Shown one piece after another: positions 37,562 to 46,205 of a DNA stretch of 64,000 bases. The stretch covers positions 50,121-114,120 of the forward strand of contig CADADN010000007.1 of assembly GCA_902786665.1 (NCBI GenBank), in the 5' to 3' direction. Within the stretch, counting starts at the first letter, position 1. Each line of letters opens with the position of its first letter. This DNA comes from an uncultured Prevotellaceae bacterium (GTDB taxonomy: Bacteria; Bacteroidota; Bacteroidia; Bacteroidales; Bacteroidaceae). Below the pieces are notes generated by a model that was not told the DNA's origin, made no database searches, and saw only the letters and a list, made by a program, of their open reading frames with translations. Position numbers and translations under genes: made by a program.

Positions 37562-37882
37562 TCAAGCATTGAGCAAAGCGTCGAATTTCTCCACGAACTT
37601 TGCTTTGTTTGCAGCCCCCACCATTTTGTCCACGAGTTTTCCGCCCTTGAAGAAAAGTATGGTGGGAATGTTTCTTACACCATATTCGATGGCGATGTCA
37701 TCGTTCTCCTCGACGTCGCATTTCCCGACAACGAGTTTTCCGTCGTATTGTTCAGCGAGTTCTGAAATGACGGGTGCTATGGCCTTGCATGGTCCACACC
37801 AGGTGGCCCAAAGGTCGACTACTAGTGGCAGGTCGCCATTGAGATAGGACTCGAAATTCTCAGTTGTGATTTTTACTTCCAT
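37562..37882 (-). CDS. trxA: Thioredoxin
   Basis: This 106-residue thiol reductase has the active site WCGPC (Cys29 and Cys32) in DLWATWCGPCKAIAP and the cis-proline region NIPTILFF. The size is that of a classical cytoplasmic thioredoxin, with no signal peptide. Extra upstream residues are open to 37933 but the ATG before EVKITTENF is the family start. It lies 66 bp after dnaE on the same strand and may be read from the dnaE transcript. Confidence 0.95.
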   Translation of the reverse strand: MEVKITTENFESYLNGDLPLVVDLWATWCGPCKAIAPVISELAEQYDGKLVVGKCDVEENDDIAIEYGVRNIPTILFFKGGKLVDKMVGAANKAKFVEKFDALLNA

Positions 37883-37948
37883 TTTCTTTATTGTTGATGA
37901 TGAATAATGCTTTGTTAAAATATTATCAAACATCGTGCCACATTGTTG

Positions 37949-40900
37949 TCAGTTGACGAAATAGGTCATTCCCTCCGTCTGTTCTATGAACTGCAGCAGT
38001 TGATGTCTCACTTCCACCTTTTTGGCCTTGCTCCTGAGCATGAGGTTTCCTTCCGTGTCGTGTAGTCTCACATAGAGCGAGGTTTCTCCAGGTGAAGAGT
38101 CAATTGCCGCAACCAGGTCACTGACGACAGCCGTGTCCACGTGGTCGGTATTGATGACGATGGTGAGTTTTTGAATGGCATTCTCCTTGACAGTCTGCAT
38201 ATATTGCACTTCACCAATGCGAATGTCATACATTTTTGAGTTTCTGAACCTTTGCACAGCCTTAGCTGTGACATACACCGTGCAAGCCTCATTGAACATG
38301 GAGCGCCATTTCCCCCACTCCTCTCCGAAGAGTGCCAGTTCTCCCGACCCGTTGAAGTCCTCAATGGTAACGAAGCCGCATGGTGAGCCGTTTTTTGAGA
38401 ATCTCGACCTGACGGCAGTGACGACGCCCCCAAAGGTGATGTTTTCCTTCTTTGCAAGCGACTCTTTATCAGCCAGTTCAGAGCATTGTGTATTGCACAA
38501 CTGATCCAAGATGACGCTGAATTCATCGAGAGGGTGTGCAGAGAGATAGATGCCAACGAGGTCGCGCTCCTTGTTAAGTTTCTCGATGTTGCTCCATGGC
38601 TCCGCTTGCGGTATGGGCGGGTTTGAGATTTCCATCATATCATCACCGAAGAGCGACATCTGCGCCCTAGACTTTTCCGTCTGGTATAATTGCCCGAATC
38701 TTACGAGAGTGTCGAGGAAGACATCCCCCTTGTTGTTTGCCGCCAGATACCTCTCTCTTTCTATCCCGAAGCTGTCGAATCCCCCGCTGAGGACGAGGCT
38801 TTCAAACGTTCTTTTGTTGGCAGCGGAGAGGTTGACCCTTTTGACGACATCGAAGACGTCAGCGAAAGGTCCGTTTTTGTCACGCTCGGAGATGATGGCC
38901 TCCGCCGCGGAACTTCCCATGCCCTTGATGGCGGCAAGTCCGAATCGAATGGCTCCGTTCTTGTTGACACTGAATTTATGGCGGCTCTCGTTGACATCAG
39001 GTCCGAGGGTCTCGATGCCCATGGCCTTGCATTCATCCATCAGTTTGGTGATTTCAGTGATGTTGTCAAGGTTCCGGCTCATGACAGCCGCCATATACTC
39101 AGCAGGATAGTGCGCCTTGAGGAAAGCCGTCTGGTATGCCACCCAGGAGTAGCATGTGGCGTGACTCTTGTTGAAAGCATAGGAAGCGAATTTCTTCCAG
39201 TCCTCCCAGATTTTATTGAGTGTTTTTTGGTCGTAGCCGTTTTTTGTCCCACCTTTATAGAATAGTTCCTCCAACTCGTTCATCTTCTCAATCTGCTTCT
39301 TTCCCATGGCCTTCCTGAGCGTGTCGGACTGTCCTCGGGTGAAGTTGGCGAGTTGTCTTGAAAGAAGCATCACCTGCTCCTGGTACACCGTGATGCCATA
39401 GGTGTCCTTGAGGTATTTCTCCATGCAGGGGATGTCGTATGTGATCCTCGACGGGTCTTTCTTTCTGGCGATGAATTCCGGGATGTAATCCATGGGTCCA
39501 GGCCTATAAAGAGCGTTCATAGCAATAAGGTCCTCGAATACAGAAGGTTGCAATTCCCTGAGATATTTCTGCATTCCGGTGGATTCAAACTGGAACGTTC
39601 CGATGGTCCTTCCCTCGCAATACAATTTGTAGGTGAGGACGTCGTCGATGGGGATATTGTCGATGTCGATGACATCCCCTGTTGAAAGCCTGATGTTTTC
39701 AATGGCCTCCTTTAGGATGGACAGTGTCTTGAGCCCGAGGAAGTCCATTTTGATGAGTCCGGTCTCCTCGATGACATGTCCGTCGTATTGCGTGCAAAGC
39801 AACTTGTGCCCTGGGTCGGCCTTGTCCTCCGCGGTGGACACCGGCACCCAGTCGCTGATGGGGTCTCTGCAGATGATTGTTCCGCAGGCGTGTATGCCGG
39901 TGTTTCTCACCGTCCCTTCCAGCATTCGTGCATACTTGATGGTGTTTCTCATCCTTGTGTCTGGGGACACTTCCGCCTCCCTGAGTTCCGGTACGGTCTT
40001 GATGGCGTTGTCAAGGTTCATCTTGAGTCCGTCGTCCAGTCTGTCAGGAATGGCCTTGCACAGCCTGTTGCTCTCGTCGAGAGGCAGTTTCTCCACCCTG
40101 GCGACATCCTTGATGGAGTTTTTTGTTGCCATGCTTCCATAGGTGATGATATGAGCCACCTTGTCGTGTCCGTATTTGTCCTCCACCCATTCGAGCACCC
40201 TTCCCCTGCCGTCGTCGTCGAAGTCGGTGTCGATATCAGGAAGTGATATGCGGTCGGGATTGAGGAATCTCTCAAACAGGAGGTCGTATTTGATGGGGTC
40301 GATGCGTGTGATTCCAAGGCAGTATGCGACAACGGAGCCTGCCGCCGATCCACGTCCCGGCCCCACCATGACACCAAGTTGGTCTCTCGCCACGTTGATA
40401 AAATCCTGCACGATGAGGAAGTATCCGGGGAATCCCATGGTTTTCATGATATGGAGTTCGAAATTGACTCTCTCCCTCACTTCTTCGGGGAGAGGGTCTC
40501 CGTATAGTCTCCTTGCTCCATCGTATGCGAGTTTTGCCAGGTAGTCGGCTTCGAACTTGATGCGGTAGAGTTTGTCGATGCCACCCAGCTTTTTGATTTT
40601 CTTCTCTCCATCCTCTCTCGACATGATTTCGTTACCGTTCTCGTCGCGTGTGAACTCTTGGAAGAGTTCCTCATCGGTCATCCTTGTCCTTACATCCTCC
40701 TCTGTTCCAAAGCTTTCCGGTATGGGGAAGAAAGGCATAATGGGTGCATGGTCGATGGAGTAAGCCTCCACCTTGTCAAGCACTTCGCACGTGTTGTCCA
40801 GAGCCTCCGGTATGTCAGAAAAGATTTCGTACATCTCATCCTTGGTTTTGAACCATTCCTGTTTGGAGTAAAGCATCCTCCCAGGGTCGTCGAGGTCTTT

Positions 40901-41647
40901 TCCTGTGGAAAGGCACAGCAGGTGGTCGTGGGCCTCGGCATTATCCTTGTCTACGAAGTGAGCGTCATTGGTGCATACGAGTTTGATGCCATACTCCCTT
41001 GCCAGTTGTATAAGCACCTTGTTGGCCTGCTGCTGCAGCGGGAATGTTTCCCTGTTAGCCCTGATTGACGGGTCTCTTACCTCATGCCTTTGTAGCTCGA
41101 GGTAGTAGTCGTCACCAAAGACCCTTTTATGCCATTCGATGGCCTCCCTAGCCCCCGCGATGTCACCTTTTAATATTTTGTCGGGCACCTCCCCGGCGAT
41201 GCAAGCCGAGCAGACGATGAGCCCTTCGTGGAATTGCTCCAAATCCTCCCTGTCGGTCCTTGGCCTCATGTAGAAGCCATCGACCCATGCTCTCGAGACG
41301 AGTTTGATGAGGTTTTTGTATCCTTTGTAGTTTTTGGCAAGTACGATGAGGTGCCACCCTCCTTGGTCGTGATGCTCTTTGCTTTTGTCGCTTTTCTTTC
41401 TTCTTGCGACATACATCTCGCATCCGAAAATGGGTTTGAACTCAGGTTTTCCCTCCTTTTTCAACTTTCCATTGACCTTGTTGCAATAATTGAACAACTC
41501 CTTAACCCCGAACATGTTTCCATGGTCGGTGATAGCCATTCCACGCATGCCATCAGCGATGGCTTTGTCAACCAACTTGTTGATGCTCGACAGTCCGTCA
41601 AGAATTGAAAAATAAGTATGGACGTGCAGGTGTACGAAATCTCTCAT
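37949..41647 (-). CDS. dnaE: DNA polymerase III, alpha subunit
   Basis: This 1232-residue replicative polymerase begins with the PHP domain (HLHVHTYFSILDGLSS). The catalytic region shows PGRGSAAGSVVAYCLGIT and PDIDTDFDDDGRGRV, which contains the catalytic aspartates, and GTFQFESTGMQKYL follows. AQMSLF, near residue 1000, is the internal clamp-binding motif. The OB-fold is seen as ENITFGGVVTAVRSRFS. The start at 41647 is fixed by the promoter, which overlaps the alternative ATG at 41695. It is divergent from psd and is followed by trxA. Confidence 0.97.
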   Translation of the reverse strand: MRDFVHLHVHTYFSILDGLSSINKLVDKAIADGMRGMAITDHGNMFGVKELFNYCNKVNGKLKKEGKPEFKPIFGCEMYVARRKKSDKSKEHHDQGGWHLIVLAKNYKGYKNLIKLVSRAWVDGFYMRPRTDREDLEQFHEGLIVCSACIAGEVPDKILKGDIAGAREAIEWHKRVFGDDYYLELQRHEVRDPSIRANRETFPLQQQANKVLIQLAREYGIKLVCTNDAHFVDKDNAEAHDHLLCLSTGKDLDDPGRMLYSKQEWFKTKDEMYEIFSDIPEALDNTCEVLDKVEAYSIDHAPIMPFFPIPESFGTEEDVRTRMTDEELFQEFTRDENGNEIMSREDGEKKIKKLGGIDKLYRIKFEADYLAKLAYDGARRLYGDPLPEEVRERVNFELHIMKTMGFPGYFLIVQDFINVARDQLGVMVGPGRGSAAGSVVAYCLGITRIDPIKYDLLFERFLNPDRISLPDIDTDFDDDGRGRVLEWVEDKYGHDKVAHIITYGSMATKNSIKDVARVEKLPLDESNRLCKAIPDRLDDGLKMNLDNAIKTVPELREAEVSPDTRMRNTIKYARMLEGTVRNTGIHACGTIICRDPISDWVPVSTAEDKADPGHKLLCTQYDGHVIEETGLIKMDFLGLKTLSILKEAIENIRLSTGDVIDIDNIPIDDVLTYKLYCEGRTIGTFQFESTGMQKYLRELQPSVFEDLIAMNALYRPGPMDYIPEFIARKKDPSRITYDIPCMEKYLKDTYGITVYQEQVMLLSRQLANFTRGQSDTLRKAMGKKQIEKMNELEELFYKGGTKNGYDQKTLNKIWEDWKKFASYAFNKSHATCYSWVAYQTAFLKAHYPAEYMAAVMSRNLDNITEITKLMDECKAMGIETLGPDVNESRHKFSVNKNGAIRFGLAAIKGMGSSAAEAIISERDKNGPFADVFDVVKRVNLSAANKRTFESLVLSGGFDSFGIERERYLAANNKGDVFLDTLVRFGQLYQTEKSRAQMSLFGDDMMEISNPPIPQAEPWSNIEKLNKERDLVGIYLSAHPLDEFSVILDQLCNTQCSELADKESLAKKENITFGGVVTAVRSRFSKNGSPCGFVTIEDFNGSGELALFGEEWGKWRSMFNEACTVYVTAKAVQRFRNSKMYDIRIGEVQYMQTVKENAIQKLTIVINTDHVDTAVVSDLVAAIDSSPGETSLYVRLHDTEGNLMLRSKAKKVEVRHQLLQFIEQTEGMTYFVN

Positions 41648-41664
41648 AGATGCAAATTGAGGTT

Positions 41665-41696
41665 CAAAGTTACGTCTAATAGTTGACATCGCCAAA
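41665..41696 (-). promoter_or_regulatory. dnaE promoter
   Basis: On the minus strand TTTG (41693-41696), 20 nt, then TAACTTTG (41665-41672). Transcription would begin about 10 nt before the chosen ATG. Confidence 0.7.
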
Positions 41697-41711
41697 GAAT
41701 ATTGGAAAAAA

Positions 41712-41743
41712 TTTGTCGGGTTGGTAAAAAAGAGTTACCTTTG
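41712..41743 (+). promoter_or_regulatory. psd-pssA promoter
   Basis: TTTG (41712-41715), 20 nt, then TACCTTTG (41736-41743) lies back to back with the dnaE promoter, with 15 bp between the two -33 boxes. Confidence 0.72.
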
Positions 41744-41768
41744 CATGGAAAAATTCACATGATGCAAA

Positions 41769-42464
41769 ATGGGAAGAAGAATTCGCAAACTTAAGAAGCA
41801 AAGGCTTCACAGCGAGGGCAACGACACACTCCTTTACAGTTTGTTCATCTTGGTAGCGATAGGTGTCATTTTGTGGCGTTCATTCGACAGCAAACTGCCA
41901 TTTTGGAGTTTTGCTGTTGTTTTTGGCGTCCTCTATGGCATTGTTCTGAATTTTTTCCGTTGTCCCATCCGTGTCTTAGACGTAGAAGACACTCGGAACC
42001 TTGTTGTGGCTCCCGCCGACGGTCGCGTGGTGGTAGTCGAAGAGGTTGACGAGGATGAGTATTTCCACGACCGCCGCCTCATGGTATCCATTTTCATGAG
42101 TTTGTTCAACGTCCACGCCAACTGGTTTCCCATCGACGGTAAGGTTACGATGGTGAAGCATCAGGACGGCAATTTCCACAAGGCCTGGCTACCCAAGGCA
42201 AGTGAGGAGAACGAGCATGCCGACGTGATGATCGAGACCCCCGAAGGAGTGAGCATCCTTTGCCGTCAGATAGCCGGTGCCGTAGCCCGTCGCATCGTCA
42301 CCTACGCGAAAGAGGGTGAGGAATGCGAGATAGACGACCACCTGGGGTTCATCAAGTTTGGTTCCCGCGTTGACGTCTTTCTTCCCTTGGACTCTGAGGT
42401 CTGTGTCAAAATGGGTCAATTGACCACAGGCGACCAGACCATCATTGCGAGGTTGAAAGGATAA
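41769..42464 (+). CDS. psd: Phosphatidylserine decarboxylase (short, archaeal-type)
   Basis: This 231-residue enzyme makes phosphatidylethanolamine. Two hydrophobic stretches near the N terminus (about 24-38 and 45-62) anchor it in the membrane. [15 protein letters not shown] and [16 protein letters not shown] match the family. [13 protein letters not shown] near residue 200 holds the Gly-Ser pair where self-cleavage makes the pyruvoyl group. It is followed by pssA, which makes its substrate, in a clear operon. Confidence 0.95.
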   Translation: MGRRIRKLKKQRLHSEGNDTLLYSLFILVAIGVILWRSFDSKLPFWSFAVVFGVLYGIVLNFFRCPIRVLDVEDTRNLVVAPADGRVVVVEEVDEDEYFHDRRLMVSIFMSLFNVHANWFPIDGKVTMVKHQDGNFHKAWLPKASEENEHADVMIETPEGVSILCRQIAGAVARRIVTYAKEGEECEIDDHLGFIKFGSRVDVFLPLDSEVCVKMGQLTTGDQTIIARLKG

Positions 42465-42498
42465 GTCCTTTTCAAAGCACTGAACAAAGCTTCTACCC

Positions 42499-43215
42499 AT
42501 GAGAGCCATCATCCGACAGATTCCCAACACCATCACTTGCTGCAACCTTCTCTGCGGCTGCATCGCCACCTCGTTTGCATTCGATGGCGACCAGAGCAAG
42601 GCGCTGGCCTTCATCATCCTTGGTGCTGTTTTCGATTTCTTCGACGGTATGAGCGCGCGCCTTCTCAAGGTGTCCTCGCCCATCGGCAAGGAGTTGGACT
42701 CGTTGGCCGACGACGTGACGTTCGGCGTTGCCCCCGCCACGATGGTTTTCACTTTTCTCTTCCAACTCCCCTACCCTGAGTTTTTGGATTCTTCACGAAG
42801 TTTCATCCCATACCTGGCCTTTATCATTGCAGCCTTCTCCGCCCTTCGCCTGGCGAAATTCAACCTCGACGAGCGTCAGACAACTTCATTCATAGGGCTC
42901 CCCACTCCAGCCAATGCACTGTTCTGGGGGTCGCTCATCGTTGGTGGCGGCAGCCGTCTTACCCAACTGTCCTACTCCCTTCCTGTGGTGTTGGTGCTGG
43001 TGGCACTGAGTTGTTGGTTGCTGATAGCCGAGCTACCTCTTTTCGCCTTGAAATTCAAGCAATGGGGTTGGAAAGGGAATGAGGTGAAATACATTTTCAT
43101 CCTCACCTGCATCCCCTTGATATTGCTGCTTGGCGTTTCCGGCATAGCAGTTGCCATTGCGTGGTATGTGGTGCTCTCACTTTATGCCAACAGCCGTGCC
43201 CCAAAGTCACATTAA
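42499..43215 (+). CDS. pssA: CDP-diacylglycerol--serine O-phosphatidyltransferase
   Basis: This 238-residue membrane enzyme makes phosphatidylserine from CDP-diacylglycerol and serine. The CDP-alcohol phosphotransferase motif is complete in DFFDGMSARLL followed by GKELDSLADD. About seven membrane helices are visible. It starts 34 bp after psd, and a small membrane protein gene follows 12 bp later. Confidence 0.95.
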   Translation: MRAIIRQIPNTITCCNLLCGCIATSFAFDGDQSKALAFIILGAVFDFFDGMSARLLKVSSPIGKELDSLADDVTFGVAPATMVFTFLFQLPYPEFLDSSRSFIPYLAFIIAAFSALRLAKFNLDERQTTSFIGLPTPANALFWGSLIVGGGSRLTQLSYSLPVVLVLVALSCWLLIAELPLFALKFKQWGWKGNEVKYIFILTCIPLILLLGVSGIAVAIAWYVVLSLYANSRAPKSH

Positions 43216-43227
43216 TCTTGCTTTCCC

Positions 43228-43491
43228 ATGGCATTCCTATTTAAATTCATTTTCTTCATCTTTGTTGTCGGAGTAGCCGTTCTCGCCTACTTCGCTCTGC
43301 GCATCTACCTTGCCGTGCGGAAGGTGAAGAAACAGTTTCATGGTGAACAAGGTCCTTCGCATGGTCAGGCTTCCGGTTCCACCACCACGATGCCCAACGG
43401 GGAAATCCTGACCGACACACGCGCCTCGGAACGCAGCCGTAAAATCATCGCTGACGACGAAGGAGAGTATGTGGAGTTTGAGGAAGATTGA
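43228..43491 (+). CDS. Small membrane protein, DUF4834-like
   Basis: This 87-residue protein has one membrane helix (about 4-26) followed by a basic stretch (RKVKKQF) and an acidic tail (DDEGEYVEFEED). This layout recalls DUF4834 of Bacteroidales. It is the third gene of the phospholipid operon; a role there is inferred only from position. Confidence 0.75.
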   Translation: MAFLFKFIFFIFVVGVAVLAYFALRIYLAVRKVKKQFHGEQGPSHGQASGSTTTMPNGEILTDTRASERSRKIIADDEGEYVEFEED

Positions 43492-43571
43492 TGGAGATTG
43501 GAGATTGGAGATTGGAGATTGGAGATTTGAGATTTGAGATTTGAGATTGGAGATTGGAGATTGAAAATTGG
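43492..43571. repeat. 7-bp tandem array (GGAGATT type)
   Basis: About eleven units with a 7-bp period (TTGGAGA, changing to TTTGAGA for three units and back) begin at the stop codon of the DUF4834 gene. It is the purest 7-bp array in the window. Confidence 0.9.
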
Positions 43572-43579
43572 AAGAAGGT

Positions 43580-43621
43580 AAATGGTCCGGCTCGTGATAA
43601 GAACTCCGAGCCGGACCATTT
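43580..43621. terminator. Bidirectional terminator
   Basis: A 15-bp stem (AAATGGTCCGGCTCG, 43580-43594, with 43607-43621) encloses a 12-nt loop, between two converging genes. Confidence 0.8.
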
Positions 43622-43650
43622 TATGAATGATGCTTCTTGTATGCTACTCT

Positions 43651-45576
43651 TTACTTAGCAAAATAGAGGTCTGTGAACCAAATGGTGCTGTGACCGGCAC
43701 GTACGCTGACATTACCTAGAGCACTGAGGTCGAGCCCTTCGACAGACGCGGAGAGGTAGTTCCACTTGCGTTTTTCCAAAGGCATCACAATGTCAGCCAC
43801 TTTGCCACCCTCGTGGTTCAAGATTTCGATGGTAAGTTGGTTGGCATCGGGCGTGAAGGCAGTGAGATAGACCTTCTTCGCCCCTGCGGCCGACAAGCCA
43901 TCAGTTTGCCAGAATCCGGCCTGCCCTGTCCAAGTATCGTTGGCATCCTCGTCATATTCCGCCTTGGTCACTGTCGTTCCACCCACCGATGTCTGGGTGA
44001 CAGTGCACTTGTACCATCCGCCGGGATACTTATATTCACCCCATGGAACGGGGAATCCATAGGTGTCGCTGAAAACGGAAAGCACGATGCTTGATTCCGG
44101 CAATGTGGGGGTATCGGGAGCCGAAGTGGGTTCGTCGGTGATGATGACGGGGGTGTTTAGGATGATGTTAACAAGGGCGGTGACATCCGTTATATTGATG
44201 CCCCCGTCGTCGTTGACATCTGCCTGTTGCAGGTCTTCAAGGTTTCCGCTGCCTAAGATATAGTTGACGAGTATTGTGACATCTGTGACATTCACATAGC
44301 CATCCAGGTTGACATCGCCCTTGAGTTTTGTGTCATAGTTGTAATTGTCGCCATAATAACCTTTGGTGATCTTGTCCACGAGGTCGGGTTGCGTGAACTT
44401 TGGTACGGTTCGGTCCTCTCCGTCAGTCAGTCCCATCCAGTACAGGGTGCAAAATCCATACTCTTTCGCCCTCTTGACGAAATAGTTGGCATATTCGAGG
44501 GTGTTGCCCCTGTATTGCTCGTAATAGTTGATGTCACCTTCCGACGTTCCCCATTCTCCGAAGATGATGGGACCTTTTGGTGCCAGATACGTGTTGATGT
44601 CTCTGAGCATCTGGTCTATGGTAGCCTTGCAATTGTTGATGTTGTCGGTCGCGAGATAACTGTGCACCTCAAACATGATGTGTCCCTCCACGGTGTCGTT
44701 GGGCTTTTTCATTTGCTTGAGGGGGTCTTGCAAATGTTCATTCCATGTGCCGGCACCCGAAGCGGCAGCGTAAGTGCAGAGAGCGAGATTCCTCTGTGCG
44801 TTGTTTCCACCCGTGGCCCGCACGGTGTTGACAAACAACTGTGCATAATTGTTGATGGCGTTGTATGCATCGTTAGCGACATTGGCGTTGTATTGTCCCG
44901 AGGTGGCCATGGAAGAGTAGCACCAAGAATTGTAGGTGTCGAGCACCTCGTTGTAGCCTTCAAAGATGAGTTTCTCGTCATAGTCCTTGAACCTGTTGGC
45001 AATCTGTGTCCATATGGCGGCAAAGGTGTCCTTTTTCTTGTAATAGTTATCCATGGAAGCCTTGATCCAAGCAGTGGAATAAGTTCCGGTGTCGTGGTGG
45101 ACGTTGAGGATACAGTACATCCCTTCGTCGATGACATAGTCTACGACCTCCTGCACCCTTGCCATCCATTCCTCATCAATCTGCGTACCAATGGGGTCGG
45201 TTTCCGGATTCCAAGGATTCAGCGAGTTTGTCTGATTGTTCCAAGTGACTGCACCGAAGGTAGCCTCCATGTGCGGCCACCATGTGACAGGCACCCTTAT
45301 GGCATTGAATCCCGCCCTCTTCATCATCTTGATGACTTCTCTTGTGGTGACCGGTTGCCCCCATGCCGTTTCATAATCGGAGGGTTGGCGTTGTGTCCAT
45401 GCCTCTATCCACATATTATCCAAAGAACCAGAATTGGCGTCGAGAGTGTTACCCAGGTTCCAACCCACTTTCATATTAGCCACTGCACTGGTTGCTGTTT
45501 CGAAATCGTCTGCCCATGCCATTGTGGCACAAACGAAGGTCATTAATCCCAATAAGGTGATGCGGAATATTTTCAT
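43651..45576 (-). CDS. Secreted GH5 endoglucanase-type enzyme with dockerin-like repeats
   Basis: This 641-residue protein has a signal peptide (about 1-22, ending AWADD region). The GH5 domain at about 30-365 shows WNLGNTLDANSG, VPVTWWPHM, the acid/base Glu in FEGYNEV and the nucleophile Glu in IIFGEWGTSEG. Next are two Ca-binding dockerin-type repeats (GDVNLDGYVNVTDVTILVNY and ADVNDDGGINITDVTALVNI). The C-terminal domain (about 490-641) is beta-rich and probably carbohydrate-binding. It should cut beta-1,4-glucans or similar polymers. The promoter fixes the start at 45576. Confidence 0.92.
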   Translation of the reverse strand: MKIFRITLLGLMTFVCATMAWADDFETATSAVANMKVGWNLGNTLDANSGSLDNMWIEAWTQRQPSDYETAWGQPVTTREVIKMMKRAGFNAIRVPVTWWPHMEATFGAVTWNNQTNSLNPWNPETDPIGTQIDEEWMARVQEVVDYVIDEGMYCILNVHHDTGTYSTAWIKASMDNYYKKKDTFAAIWTQIANRFKDYDEKLIFEGYNEVLDTYNSWCYSSMATSGQYNANVANDAYNAINNYAQLFVNTVRATGGNNAQRNLALCTYAAASGAGTWNEHLQDPLKQMKKPNDTVEGHIMFEVHSYLATDNINNCKATIDQMLRDINTYLAPKGPIIFGEWGTSEGDINYYEQYRGNTLEYANYFVKRAKEYGFCTLYWMGLTDGEDRTVPKFTQPDLVDKITKGYYGDNYNYDTKLKGDVNLDGYVNVTDVTILVNYILGSGNLEDLQQADVNDDGGINITDVTALVNIILNTPVIITDEPTSAPDTPTLPESSIVLSVFSDTYGFPVPWGEYKYPGGWYKCTVTQTSVGGTTVTKAEYDEDANDTWTGQAGFWQTDGLSAAGAKKVYLTAFTPDANQLTIEILNHEGGKVADIVMPLEKRKWNYLSASVEGLDLSALGNVSVRAGHSTIWFTDLYFAK

Positions 45577-45609
45577 GATGAAGTTTGATAGGATTTTGAT
45601 TTGCAACTG

Positions 45610-45640
45610 CAAAGGTAATGAAAATCAGTCGGGAAGCAAA
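45610..45640 (-). promoter_or_regulatory. Promoter of the GH5 gene
   Basis: On the minus strand TTTG (45637-45640), 19 nt, then TACCTTTG (45610-45617): a full match to the consensus. Confidence 0.75.
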
Positions 45641-45668
45641 GTGGAATGAGTTAAAAAACCTTTTCTTC

Positions 45669-45699
45669 TTTGAGGAAAGGATTATTCTATGTACCTTTG
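45669..45699 (+). promoter_or_regulatory. Promoter of the Cys-rich membrane peptide gene
   Basis: TTTG (45669-45672), 19 nt, then TACCTTTG (45692-45699). Transcription would begin near 45706, which leaves a leader of about 100 nt before the ATG at 45809. Confidence 0.75.
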
Positions 45700-45808
45700 A
45701 AAGTTTCAAACAACATTGAGGGCAATGCCTCTTGGCTCCATTAATCCAAAGGTGGCACACTCCGGATGTGGATGGGGTCATAAGTTCAAAAGAGAAAAGA
45801 CTAAAACT

Positions 45809-46024
45809 ATGTATCAATATGTGATAGTGGCGTTTGTACTGTTGCTCAGCGTGGCTTATTTAGGTTACCGCGCCTACCACGCACTGAAAGTGAGCGATGA
45901 CCCTTGTTCCGGATGTTCTGGATGCGCCTTGAAAGAAATGAAAGGGAAAGTAGAATTATCGAAAAAGGCAAAAAGGGAGTGTGCTGAGAAAAAAAGGGAG
46001 AAAAAATTTGCACAAACCAAATAA
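45809..46024 (+). CDS. FeoB-associated Cys-rich membrane protein-like peptide
   Basis: This 71-residue peptide has one membrane helix (about 4-20), then CSGCSGC (Cys33, 36 and 39) and a strongly basic tail. The layout matches the small FeoB-associated Cys-rich proteins thought to help ferrous iron transport, but no feoB is in the window. An upstream in-frame ATG at 45716 would add 31 residues (with GCGWGH) and lies inside the predicted transcript, so a longer form is possible. The tRNA-Cys promoter overlaps the last codons of this gene. Confidence 0.75.
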   Translation: MYQYVIVAFVLLLSVAYLGYRAYHALKVSDDPCSGCSGCALKEMKGKVELSKKAKRECAEKKREKKFAQTK

Positions 46025-46038
46025 TAACCTTATCTTTG
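46007..46038 (+). promoter_or_regulatory. tRNA-Cys promoter, overlapping the upstream gene
   Basis: TTTG (46007-46010), 20 nt, then TATCTTTG (46031-46038). The -33 box is inside the last codons of the Cys-rich peptide gene. Transcription would begin about 10 nt before the tRNA. Confidence 0.7.
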
Positions 46039-46055
46039 CACTCGCTTTACAAAAT

Positions 46056-46127
46056 GGTGCCTTGGATGAGTGGCTTAGTCAACGGTCTGCAAAACCGTGT
46101 ACGGCGGTTCGAATCCGCCAGGCACCT
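46056..46127 (+). tRNA. tRNA-Cys (GCA)
   Basis: The acceptor stem GGTGCCT pairs with AGGCACC (46120-46126) and U73 is the discriminator base. The anticodon stem ACGGT/ACCGT (46082-46086 and 46094-46098) holds the loop CTGCAAA with anticodon GCA at 46089-46091. The T arm GGCGG TTCGAAT CCGCC is intact. The 3' CCA is not encoded. Confidence 0.96.
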
Positions 46128-46129
46128 CT

Positions 46130-46161
46130 AAAAATCGCAGCTTTTCAGCTGCGATTTTTTT
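46130..46161 (+). terminator. tRNA-Cys terminator
   Basis: A perfect 13-bp stem (AAAAATCGCAGCT, 46130-46142, with 46147-46159), a 4-nt loop and seven T directly follow the tRNA. Confidence 0.9.
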
Positions 46162-46205
46162 ATGGCCATAGGAGGCCTTAGGAGAGAACAAGAGACTTTA
46201 GGACT

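Noticed and set aside
43492-43571. CRISPR or regulatory site array
   Set aside because: The 7-bp units have no spacers and no dyad symmetry. They were kept only as a tandem repeat.
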